A stretch of 12,589 nucleotides of DNA from an uncultured Desulfovibrio sp. GTDB lineage: Bacteria; Desulfobacterota; Desulfovibrionia; Desulfovibrionales; Desulfovibrionaceae. The DNA lies in the NCBI GenBank assembly GCA_947177085.1, contig CAMWTD010000039.1, forward strand, positions 1 to 12,589, read 5' to 3'. Shown here one piece after another: positions 1-7,289 of this stretch. The notes under the pieces are model-generated. The model was given only the letters and a program-made list of their open reading frames with translations, did no database searches and had not been told where the DNA came from. The translations under genes and the position numbers were made by a program. Position 1 is the stretch's first letter, and the number at the start of each line of letters is the position of its first letter.

Positions 1-3000
1 TCCGCCTTGTCATCCACAAGGGCCTGCCTGGCGTGTTTCGCGCCGCGCAAGAGATTGTCCACGCCGGTAAAGGCAAGCGGCGTGCGGCCGCCCTTGAAGC
101 CCGAGCCGGAGAACTGGTCCTGCGCCATGCGGGCCACGTCGCGCGCCAGCGGGATGCCCATGGTGAAAAAGGTCAGCGCTTCCCAGCCGTAGTCCTCGGC
201 GTCCGGCCATTCGTCGTCGCGCCCGAGGCCCACCATCAGGCAGGAGAGCACCACGGGCATGACCCATTGCAGGGCAAAATCCGAGAAGGCGCGGCCGTAA
301 GTGATGGCGCTGTTGCCCGTCTTTTGGTACTCCCGCAGCCCGCGCACGGTCTCCAGCTTGCGGTTGAAGTCCGAGAGGGCGAAGGACATGAAGGGGCAGA
401 GGATGCGCATGATGCCCGCCTGCCGCATGACGGCCGGAGTGTCCAGCGCGCCGCCGCCCCCCTGCGCGGCCACCACGGCGGCGTCCGCCTCGGCCACGGC
501 CGCGCTTTCCTCCGCGCCGCGGGCGATGGCCTTGTCATAGGCCGCGAGCCATGTGGGCGCGGCCACGGCCGTGTCCAGCGCGGAAATGAGGGCGAACTGC
601 GCCTTCTGCATCACCCCGAGCGCATAGCGCGCATTGCGGAAGCGCACGCCGCCCACGCCATTGGCGCGCATCTCCGCATATTCCCGGCGCAGGCTCTCGT
701 CCATGAACTGCGCCCGGCTCTCCATGTAGGCGCTCTTGCGGCGGATGGTCGCCCAGCTCTCACGCGGGCCGGAGAGCAAGGTCGCCGCGGCGCGCAGGAA
801 GCTGCCCGTGCCCACCTCGCTCCACGAGTTGCCGATGCTGGTGAGCTGGAGCAACGCGGACTTCATGTTCAGGCCCATGGCGAACATGGTCCCGCGCTTG
901 GCCATCCAGTCCATGGCTTTCATGATGCCGTGCATCTGCTCGCCGTCCGGCCGGGCGATGCCGCGCAGCCAAGGGAGAAGCTGGTCATAATTCTCCTGGC
1001 CGGCCGCGTTGACGAAGGCCGCCTTGAAGGCCGGCTCCCGGAACAGGCGCATGGTATCGCGCAGGGGCAGCGCGTGCGTGGTGTAGTGGATGGTGTCCGC
1101 CACATGGCTGTCGATGACGGTCATGGAGAGCTTGGGCGGAAGCGTGCCCCCCTTGCGGGCATTGGTCATGCCACTCTTGGGGTTCGGGGTGCGGAGCACC
1201 GCTTCCGTCCCGTTGAGCATCTCGTCCACGGACTGGTTTTCCGCCGCCTTGCCGCTCAGGCGCTGGTCGAAGATCAGCGGATAGTAGCCGCCCTTGAGGC
1301 GCAGCCTTTGCCCGTCCGCCGTGACCACGGTGAAGGCCTGCGCCTTGACCTTGGGCAGCGGCACGCCCTTGATTGCCTTATAGACCTCGTTCAGGCGCGG
1401 ATAGAGCGTGTTGATGGCGTCCCAGACGGCTTGGATCGCCTGCCATTCCTCGGCGGTGAGCCGCCCGGTGATGCGCGCAAGGTCTGCCTCGCTCCAGCCG
1501 TAGCCCGTCATCAGCGCCTTGAGGTTGCCCGCATTGCCCATGTTCAGGGCCACGGAATACACCTTGTCCATGTCAAAGAGGCCCTTCCACAGGCGTTGCA
1601 CGTCCTCCTGCAGGGGCACGCCGTCAATGGCGAAAGCCTCGGTCAGCCTGCCCACCTTGAGCAGGGGTGTCACGGCCGCGCGCAACAGTTGCTCCATCTC
1701 GCGCTTGAGGGTGAGTTCCTCGCTCAGCGCCTTCTGGAGCGGCATGAACCAGCTCTTTTGATTGACGCCGCCCTGCGCAAAGCCGTCCATCCAGCGGGCG
1801 AGGAAGCGCATACTGGTGATGGAGGAGAGCCCCTTGCGCAGCGCCCCGCGCACCGTATCCAGCAGGCCCGCGCGCTCGGAAATGAATTCCCGCTGCGAAA
1901 GCGTGCCCATCTGCTCGGCGCAGCCTTCCGCCACCTCACGGATGGCGCGCTTTTCCGCATCGGCGAGCATCCTGCCTTCCGTGCGCCCGGCATGGGCGAT
2001 CTCCATGATGAGGCGCTTCACCTCGCGCATTTCCTCAAGGGAGAGGTCGGAGAAGCGCCCGGCCTTGTCGCCCAGCAGCCACTCGGGCGCGGTGACGCTT
2101 TCGCCGAATGGCCCGGTGATTCCGGCCACGAATTCCTGCAAGGTGGGGAGCCCGCGCAGCGTCTCCGGATCCAGCCGCTGGCCGGGCGTGCCCAGCCCGT
2201 CAAAGCGCCCGAGCAGCCGCCGAATCTGGCACATATAGTCGTAGGGGATGGTCTTGCTGTCGCCCACTTTCCGAAGCTGGCGCACAATGGCGTCGCGTTC
2301 CAGCCGGGCGCGGTAGGCCGCCCCGAGGGCCGCCCGGCGCAGGCGCTCCTTTTCTTTCAGTTCCGCCATGCGCTCCCGCCACGCGGCATTGCTCTCCTGT
2401 CGCGCCTCGCGGGCCGCGCGCCGCGTGGAACGCTCCTCGGAGCGCAGGCGCGCCTTGAGCGCCTGATATTCGGCATCCACCTGGCTCATCTTGCGGGCGT
2501 CCGTGCGCTCGTCCAGTTGCCGCCGAAGCCCGGCCGGGCTCACCTGCCTCTCGCCCGTCAGCGCCTCCATTTCCAGCGCCAGCACCTCGTCGTAGGCGCT
2601 GGAATATTCCACCTCGGCGTCATAGGCCGCGTCCCATTCGGCAAGCTGGGCCTCCACCTGCGCGTCGATGGCCTCTCGCCGCGTGGGCGTGTCCAGCAGG
2701 ACGGAAGCGAGCCCCTGCGCCGTGTCCTCATTGAACTGCGCGGCCACGTCGAGGATGTCCAGCGTGCCGCCCTTGCGGATGAGCGCTCGCCCCTCGCCGC
2801 GGGCCCCGCGCCACTTCTCGCGCAGGCGGTAGGCCAGGTCCTCGGAGATAGTGCCCTTGAGCGCGTCAAAGGGGATGCCCTCCTCGCGCAAGCGGGCAAT
2901 GAGCTTGTAGGTCTCGCTCCCGTCAATGGCGGCCGTCGCCTTTTCGCGGAAGTCCCGCTCGGCCTTGCGCCTGTCCACCAGGCGGCGGTTGGCAATGACG

Positions 3001-6000
3001 GCCGAGGCGTTCTCATGCGCCTTTTGCACGGCGCGGGCGTACTTGTCCCGCAGTTCCGGGGCCACCTCCCCGCCCAGGCGCTCCATAACCGAGCCCCGCT
3101 CCACAGCGCGGCGCGATTGCTCGATTTCCTCCTCCGTCGCCAGCAGGGCGTCAAAGACTTCCCGCACCTCGGGGCTCACCTCATGCACGCCGAGGATTGC
3201 CTTGATGCTGCGGTAGATGTCGGCAAGCCAGTTGCGGAAGCGGCTGAAGGCGGTCTGCAATTCCCATGAAGGGGCGTTGCCGTCGCGGGCATAGGCCTCA
3301 AACTCGCGGGCAAAGCGCTCCTGCACCTCGCGCCATTTCTCCGGCGTGAGCCCCGCGCCCTCGAAGCCGTAGGCCTTTTCCAGCTTGGCCCACGCCTCGC
3401 GCACCCATTCCGGCGCGGTCTCAAGTTCCGCTGCCCGGCGCAGTTCCTCCAGCCAGAAGTGCGCGGTCTCATGCAGCACGGTGGAGGCGTTCTTTCGCTT
3501 GAACAGGCCGACCACATAGCGGCCGTCCTCCAAGGGGCGGATAGCGCCCTGCGCACGGCCTGTGGCGCGGCTTTCAAAGATATGGAGGTTGACGCCATCG
3601 GCATCGGGAGTTATAGTGTTTTCACCGGACGAAACTTCGTCCTGGAAAAACTCTTCACGGCCCAGGCTTTGGTGCTTGGTTTCAAGCTGTGAGGAGTTTT
3701 TCTCTTTTGCACTTCCGGCATCCGACCATAAATTATAGAACAGGTTTCCATTTGCATCTTCCAGCAGCCTGATACCAACATGTAAGGGCTTCCCGTCAAG
3801 AATAACATCATTTTCAAGCCAGTGAGTTTTTACAAATTCATCAGTCCTGCCCGTGGTCCTTTCACTTGATACCAGCCTTGAACTTTCAATAATCTCCCGC
3901 AAAAATGGGAACAGTTGCCATTTACGAGGGTCGGCCCCGGCATTAACATTTTTCTTCCAGCCTTTGCTGGAAAACCTCACTGGCTTGCCAAGCTCCGGCT
4001 GAATGACCGGCTTGCCATTCCGGCTCTCATGCAGAAGCTGGTCATGGTATTTCTTGGCCGCCTTGATGTAGTCCCGGATGCTGGAGCCCTCAGGCACGCC
4101 CAGCGCGGCGCTGCTTACCTCGATGGTTTTTTTGTTCTGATGCAGGATGCCGTCCTTGCCATCCCGCTGCCGCGAGATTATATTTTCCCCGACACCGCTT
4201 TGGCCCGAGATAGCGTCAGGGGTTCCGCTTGCGGAATGACTGGACTGCGCCCTTTCCCAAAGCGGTTTTTTCTTTGCATAATATTCCGGCCGCACCGGGC
4301 CAGCCGTTGCGACGGCGTAGTAATCACCCTCCGGCGCAAACTCCAAGCGGAGCATCACCCGCCCTTGCGGCGAGCGTGCACGCGAAACGAAGTCATACTT
4401 CCGCCCGTTGCCGTCCACGTCATAAACGGCGTCCAGATTCTCCAGCACAAACGACACGAACTCCTGCGCGTTCTCAAAGCCAAGCTGGCGAATCTCCTTG
4501 CCGTGCCGCTTCTCGATATGCTCCCGCCCTACGTCGTCCAGCACGATTTCACCCGGCTTTTGCAGGTGGAGCGCCTTGGCGATGAGCGGGGAGACCGCGC
4601 CGATTTCCGCGCCGTTGTTGGGGTAGGTGCGCGTCTGGTAATATGTCTGCCCCCGGAGCAGCGAGCCGATGCCGCCTTCAAATTCATCATGCGGCATGAA
4701 CACCTTTTCCGCGAACTCGTCCACATCAACGCTGTCGCGATTCTGGTCATAGGCCCCGCGCTCTTCGCTCATGAAGCCGTGGGCCAGCACGTCGATGTGG
4801 ACGCCCTCGCCCTTTTTGGCGAAGAAGCCGGGCCCGAACTGGCGGCGCAATTCATTGAACCGCGCCATGCCGTAGAGGTTCTGGACGCTCTCGGGGCTCA
4901 CCTTGCCATAGACGTAGGCAAATTCCGGCTGAAGGGCGCGCCGCCGCGCATTGTGGCTCATGCCGCGCCTGATGCCCATTTCCTGCAACAGGGCCGCGGT
5001 CTCCCTGTTTTCAAACAGGGCGTCGAGGCCGCCCTCGTGCAGGTTCTCAAATTCCTCCTGCGTCATGCGGAAATACCCGGCAAGCCGCTCCTCGAGATAT
5101 TCCTGCGAGGTCTTGCCAAAGAGCGGGGCCATGCGCTCGGCATTGGCCGCCAGCACCAACCCGAAGGCCTCGGCCTGGTTCTCGGTATATCCGGCCGCGC
5201 GCCACTGCTCCATGTAGGGCTCGGCGATCTCCATGCGCTGCTGGTAGCGGTTTTCCGCCGCCTCCGCCTCCTCGGAGAGCGGGGCAAGGATGTCGTTGAG
5301 GTAGTCGAGCCGTGCCTGCGCGTCCGCGCTCATGGCCGCGAGGTCCTCCACCTCGGCGTCCGTCAGCATATCCGGCGCAAGGCGCATATCCGGCTTGAGG
5401 GCCGCATAGAGCTCCGCGTCCTTCAGGATGTGCGCGCTGGCCTTGGCCATGTCCACGGCCACGTCCGTGCCCAGGGTGAGGTTTTCCTCAAGGCTCTCGG
5501 GCGTGATGCCCATGTCCGCCGCGGCCGCCATGCACTCCGGGTCCTCCGTCTGGAAAAAGGTCTGCTGCACCGCTTCGGGCCGGATGAACACCTGCTTCGG
5601 CAGCACGCCCCCCTCGGCGAGGTGCTCCAGCAGGGCCTCGCCCGTGCCGGGCATATCCTTCATGACCGGGGAGTGCTGGACAGCCTCGGCAACCGTGTCC
5701 AGCGTCCTCTCTTGCGTCTCCTGCAAATCCTCCAGCTTCAGGGCGCGCCTGTGCTGATAGACGCCGCGATTGATGCCCCCGAAGCCAGCGAGGAGGGCCG
5801 TGCTCTCCACGGTCTGCACAGTGGTTTCCGCGAGGCGGCTGACGATTTCCCCGGCCGTGGGCGCGGCCTCATTGATGCCGGAAAGCCTGCGCCCCGCTTC
5901 CTCGGCGGCAATGTCCACGCCCTCCTGCAGGACTTCCGTTGCCGTCTCGCCCGTGACGCCGCGCAGGAAGGCCAGCGCCCCTTCGCCCACGGCGGCCGCA

Positions 6001-7289
6001 AGGGAGGGATTTTTCTTGATGGCGGCGAGGGCCGCATTCGCCGCCTCGCGCGTGAGAAAGCGCTCCGCGCCGGGAAAGACCTTGCCAAGCTGCTTCAGGC
6101 CCACATATTCCAGCGCGCCCTTGGCAGCCCCGGCGCCGATGGCGAGCACGCGAGCCAGCTCTTCCGGCACTCCCTTGTCCATGAGGGTGAGGAAGGTCTG
6201 CGCGCCTTCCTGGCGCATCATGTCATTGACAAAGCCCGCTTGCGCGACGGCTCCGAGCCCGGTGAGTCCGCCAGCTATTGCGCCCGGAACAGCCCCCACG
6301 CCGCCAGCGGCCGAGCCGAAGCCCGCGCCGAACATGGCGCCGCCAGCAAGCCCCTCCTTGCCGTAGCGCCCGAGAAATTCCACCGAGCCTTCCAAGCCGC
6401 CGTAGAGGGGCACGCCCACGGACTCCACCGTGCCGCGCACCATGCGCTCAAGAAGGGCCTGATTTTTGCGCTGCTCATGCCCATAAGCCAGCGTCTTTTG
6501 CAGCACGTCAAGGCGCGCCCGTTCTGCGTCAGTGATGCTCCCGTCCATCCACTTGACGCCGAGCTCGCCCAGCTCCCGCGCCATCATGCCGTATGCCCAG
6601 GCATTGCGCGCCGCACCGATATAGCCGCTCTCAAAAAAGCCGCGCTCGCTGGCACGGAGGTCCTTCTCCAATGCGGCCAGCGCCACGTCGCTGGTGAGGG
6701 CGAGCTGCTCCACGGGGTCGAGCTGACGCAGAAACGATGCCGTGGCGGGCATCTGGCTCATATTCTCCATGAAGCCCTGCAAGGATTCAGCGTAGCGGTC
6801 AGATGCAATCTTCTTCCGCGCGAAGGCAGCGTCCGCATCGACCACGCTGTAGGAGAGCCCGGCCTGGTCCGCGAGGTCTTTTAGCTCAAAAGCGCTGGTG
6901 TTGAGGCTGTTGTGCAGGGCGTGCAAAGTGGAGGGCAGCGTTTCCGCCTCAAAATCCGCGCGGCCCTCGATAGGGGTTTTCCACTCAGCAAAGACGTCGG
7001 CCACCTTCTCGGCGGGGAGCGCCAGACCGGGAGCCTGCGCATCATCCGCAGCCCCAAGGTCAAGAAGTTCAATGTCGCCCATGTCCGTCACGGCATCCGG
7101 GGTAACACTGTCCGCGTCAGCCTGCTGTGGGCTCGGCGCCGATTCCGGGGCGTCCTGCACGTCGGGCGGAACATAGCCGGCCATGCCTGCCAGCCGCTCC
7201 AGATTTTGCTTGATGCCGGATTCTTCCTGTGCCTCCATTCCGGCATAATAGGCCTTGCGGAAGGCGTCGATGTCGAGGTTCTGGCTCAT
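1..7289 (-). CDS. Giant polyvalent phage ejection protein (T7 gp16 position), 3' end outside window
   Basis: The frame starts with ATG at 7289 and stays open to the window edge, giving 2,429 visible residues and no stop. Start MSQNLDIDAFRKAYYAG; a G-rich Shine-Dalgarno-like stretch lies about 9 bases upstream, and the ATG overlaps the preceding gene's stop as ATGA. Visible modules in order: acidic linker (about 50-90); Gly/Ala-rich apolar segment (310-350); helical region; BECR nuclease-like domain (910-1012); LPD3-like domain (1092-1190); zincin with HETAH (1273-1277); charged helices and coiled coil (about 1400-1675); GGYYPLIFDQRL (2000-2011); C-terminal apolar helices (2336-2356 and about 2371-2385). 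It follows gp12-, gp14- and gp15-like genes, exactly where T7 has gp16 (1,318 aa), so I infer a virion protein ejected into the host. No lytic transglycosylase motif is evident at the N-terminus, where T7 gp16 has one. The domain set matches the phage 'polyvalent protein' theme. Frame certain; overall role inferred. Confidence 0.9.
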   Translation of the reverse strand, partial: MSQNLDIDAFRKAYYAGMEAQEESGIKQNLERLAGMAGYVPPDVQDAPESAPSPQQADADSVTPDAVTDMGDIELLDLGAADDAQAPGLALPAEKVADVFAEWKTPIEGRADFEAETLPSTLHALHNSLNTSAFELKDLADQAGLSYSVVDADAAFARKKIASDRYAESLQGFMENMSQMPATASFLRQLDPVEQLALTSDVALAALEKDLRASERGFFESGYIGAARNAWAYGMMARELGELGVKWMDGSITDAERARLDVLQKTLAYGHEQRKNQALLERMVRGTVESVGVPLYGGLEGSVEFLGRYGKEGLAGGAMFGAGFGSAAGGVGAVPGAIAGGLTGLGAVAQAGFVNDMMRQEGAQTFLTLMDKGVPEELARVLAIGAGAAKGALEYVGLKQLGKVFPGAERFLTREAANAALAAIKKNPSLAAAVGEGALAFLRGVTGETATEVLQEGVDIAAEEAGRRLSGINEAAPTAGEIVSRLAETTVQTVESTALLAGFGGINRGVYQHRRALKLEDLQETQERTLDTVAEAVQHSPVMKDMPGTGEALLEHLAEGGVLPKQVFIRPEAVQQTFFQTEDPECMAAAADMGITPESLEENLTLGTDVAVDMAKASAHILKDAELYAALKPDMRLAPDMLTDAEVEDLAAMSADAQARLDYLNDILAPLSEEAEAAENRYQQRMEIAEPYMEQWRAAGYTENQAEAFGLVLAANAERMAPLFGKTSQEYLEERLAGYFRMTQEEFENLHEGGLDALFENRETAALLQEMGIRRGMSHNARRRALQPEFAYVYGKVSPESVQNLYGMARFNELRRQFGPGFFAKKGEGVHIDVLAHGFMSEERGAYDQNRDSVDVDEFAEKVFMPHDEFEGGIGSLLRGQTYYQTRTYPNNGAEIGAVSPLIAKALHLQKPGEIVLDDVGREHIEKRHGKEIRQLGFENAQEFVSFVLENLDAVYDVDGNGRKYDFVSRARSPQGRVMLRLEFAPEGDYYAVATAGPVRPEYYAKKKPLWERAQSSHSASGTPDAISGQSGVGENIISRQRDGKDGILHQNKKTIEVSSAALGVPEGSSIRDYIKAAKKYHDQLLHESRNGKPVIQPELGKPVRFSSKGWKKNVNAGADPRKWQLFPFLREIIESSRLVSSERTTGRTDEFVKTHWLENDVILDGKPLHVGIRLLEDANGNLFYNLWSDAGSAKEKNSSQLETKHQSLGREEFFQDEVSSGENTITPDADGVNLHIFESRATGRAQGAIRPLEDGRYVVGLFKRKNASTVLHETAHFWLEELRRAAELETAPEWVREAWAKLEKAYGFEGAGLTPEKWREVQERFAREFEAYARDGNAPSWELQTAFSRFRNWLADIYRSIKAILGVHEVSPEVREVFDALLATEEEIEQSRRAVERGSVMERLGGEVAPELRDKYARAVQKAHENASAVIANRRLVDRRKAERDFREKATAAIDGSETYKLIARLREEGIPFDALKGTISEDLAYRLREKWRGARGEGRALIRKGGTLDILDVAAQFNEDTAQGLASVLLDTPTRREAIDAQVEAQLAEWDAAYDAEVEYSSAYDEVLALEMEALTGERQVSPAGLRRQLDERTDARKMSQVDAEYQALKARLRSEERSTRRAAREARQESNAAWRERMAELKEKERLRRAALGAAYRARLERDAIVRQLRKVGDSKTIPYDYMCQIRRLLGRFDGLGTPGQRLDPETLRGLPTLQEFVAGITGPFGESVTAPEWLLGDKAGRFSDLSLEEMREVKRLIMEIAHAGRTEGRMLADAEKRAIREVAEGCAEQMGTLSQREFISERAGLLDTVRGALRKGLSSITSMRFLARWMDGFAQGGVNQKSWFMPLQKALSEELTLKREMEQLLRAAVTPLLKVGRLTEAFAIDGVPLQEDVQRLWKGLFDMDKVYSVALNMGNAGNLKALMTGYGWSEADLARITGRLTAEEWQAIQAVWDAINTLYPRLNEVYKAIKGVPLPKVKAQAFTVVTADGQRLRLKGGYYPLIFDQRLSGKAAENQSVDEMLNGTEAVLRTPNPKSGMTNARKGGTLPPKLSMTVIDSHVADTIHYTTHALPLRDTMRLFREPAFKAAFVNAAGQENYDQLLPWLRGIARPDGEQMHGIMKAMDWMAKRGTMFAMGLNMKSALLQLTSIGNSWSEVGTGSFLRAAATLLSGPRESWATIRRKSAYMESRAQFMDESLRREYAEMRANGVGGVRFRNARYALGVMQKAQFALISALDTAVAAPTWLAAYDKAIARGAEESAAVAEADAAVVAAQGGGGALDTPAVMRQAGIMRILCPFMSFALSDFNRKLETVRGLREYQKTGNSAITYGRAFSDFALQWVMPVVLSCLMVGLGRDDEWPDAEDYGWEALTFFTMGIPLARDVARMAQDQFSGSGFKGGRTPLAFTGVDNLLRGAKHARQALVDDKA
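90..1292 (-). other. C-terminal LPD38-like region with apolar helices in the giant protein
   Basis: Residues about 2000-2400. It opens with GGYYPLIFDQRL (2000-2011), followed by LNMKSALLQLTSIGNSW from residue 2140, then PFMSFALSDFNRKL, and an apolar run WVMPVVLSCLMVGLG (2342-2356) preceded by AFSDFALQ. After an acidic loop (RDDEWPDAEDYGW) a second apolar stretch leads into MGIPLARDVARM. Sequences of this style ('..N..S...Q', apolar pair, 'G-I/F-P-L-x-R-D') are what I associate with LPD38-type C-terminal modules in phage polyvalent proteins. The two apolar segments could span or insert in a membrane. Family name moderate to low confidence; hydrophobicity is direct. Confidence 0.4.
2265..2486 (-). 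other. Charged coiled-coil segment of the giant protein
   Basis: Residues about 1602-1675 are dominated by Arg, Glu, Ala and Leu (for example RSTRRAAREARQESN and RERMAELKEKERLRRAALGA) with no Pro or Gly until near the end. This suggests one long helix or a coiled coil that links the zincin half to the C-terminal half. A rod of this kind could serve oligomerisation in the virion core; that is inference. Confidence 0.6.
3135..3614 (-). other. Zincin-like metallopeptidase domain (HETAH) of the giant protein
   Basis: Residues about 1226-1385. The core is NASTVLHETAHFWLEELRRA, with the HExxH zinc-binding pair at His1273 and His1277 and catalytic Glu1274. About 52 residues later comes ERFAREFEAYARDGNAPS, where Glu1329 or Glu1331 is a candidate third zinc ligand (inference). 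This 'STVLHE.AHFWLE' block followed by 'FA..FEAY' and 'F..WL..IY' is characteristic of zincin peptidase domains in phage polyvalent proteins. It may process the giant protein itself or cut host targets; neither can be read from the sequence. The complete HExxH argues against a decayed domain. Confidence 0.8.
3720..4016 (-). other. LPD3-like domain of the giant protein, encoded by AT-rich DNA
   Basis: Residues about 1092-1190 contain GKPVRFSSKGWKKNV, then FPFLREIIESSRLVSSE, then FVKTHWLENDVILDGKPLHV and IRLLEDANGNLFYNLW. A basic 'F-S/T-x-K-G' start, a central helix describing a residue 'to be cleared', and a C-terminal beta hairpin with E/D-NG-FYNL resemble the Large Polyvalent protein-associated Domain 3 (LPD3). 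LPD3 usually lies next to nuclease or peptidase domains in phage polyvalent proteins, as here; its biochemical role is unknown. The coding DNA is distinctly AT-richer than its surroundings. Confidence 0.45.
4254..4562 (-). other. BECR-fold (PBECR-type) nuclease-like domain within the giant protein
   Basis: Residues about 910-1012 begin KPGEIVLDDVGREHIEKRHG, continue IRQLGFENAQEFVSFVLENL, and end YYAVATAGPVRPEYYAKKKP followed by LW. The H-I-E-K-R-H core (His924, His929), the GF...FV helix, the paired beta strands (MLRLEF, YYAVATA) and a terminal KK.LW match the pattern I know from phage Barnase-EndoU-ColicinE5/D-RelE-like (PBECR) domains of polyvalent proteins. Known members are predicted RNases or toxins; here RNase activity is inferred and the catalytic residues are not assigned. 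The exact PBECR subfamily cannot be fixed by eye. Confidence 0.6.
6240..6362 (-). other. Gly/Ala-rich apolar segment of the giant protein
   Basis: Residues about 310-350 are almost entirely Gly, Ala, Val, Leu and Phe, beginning GLAGGAMFGAGFGSAAGG and continuing through GAIAGGLTGLGAVAQ. A second apolar patch (AIGAGAAKGALEYVGL) follows closely. Such small-residue-rich stretches suit membrane insertion or tight helix packing, which would fit a protein that crosses the cell envelope during ejection. That role is inferred; the composition is directly visible. Confidence 0.55.
7286..7289 (-). promoter_or_regulatory. ATGA start/stop overlap (translational coupling)
   Basis: The TGA stop of the gp15-position gene and the ATG of the giant gene share bases as ATGA on the minus strand. 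Together with only a G-rich Shine-Dalgarno-like stretch about 9 bases upstream, this suggests the giant protein is made by ribosomes finishing the upstream gene, keeping the two ejection proteins in a fixed ratio. The overlap is seen; the coupling is inferred. Confidence 0.75.

Noticed and set aside
2558..3154. Minus-strand open frame of 198 codons in another frame
   Set aside because: Lies wholly inside the giant gene one frame off; Arg/Ser/Pro/Trp-rich low-complexity translation typical of an out-of-frame reading.
33..3269. Plus-strand open frame of 1,078 codons
   Set aside because: It is antisense in exact codon register to the giant minus-strand gene, rich in His/Arg/Ala/Gly/Leu as expected from complementing GC-rich codons, and has no recognisable domain. 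The opposite strand gives HETAH, PBECR-like and LPD-like motifs.
3611..3817. Short minus-strand frame (68 codons) in the AT-rich stretch, considered as an inserted small gene
   Set aside because: The main frame continues unbroken through it with a sensible LPD3-like protein, and no ribosome binding site or stop/start arrangement suggests a separate gene.
3915..6884. Plus-strand open frame of 989 codons
   Set aside because: Same explanation: a codon-register shadow of the giant gene caused by high GC. It ends where composition changes, not at a gene-like boundary.
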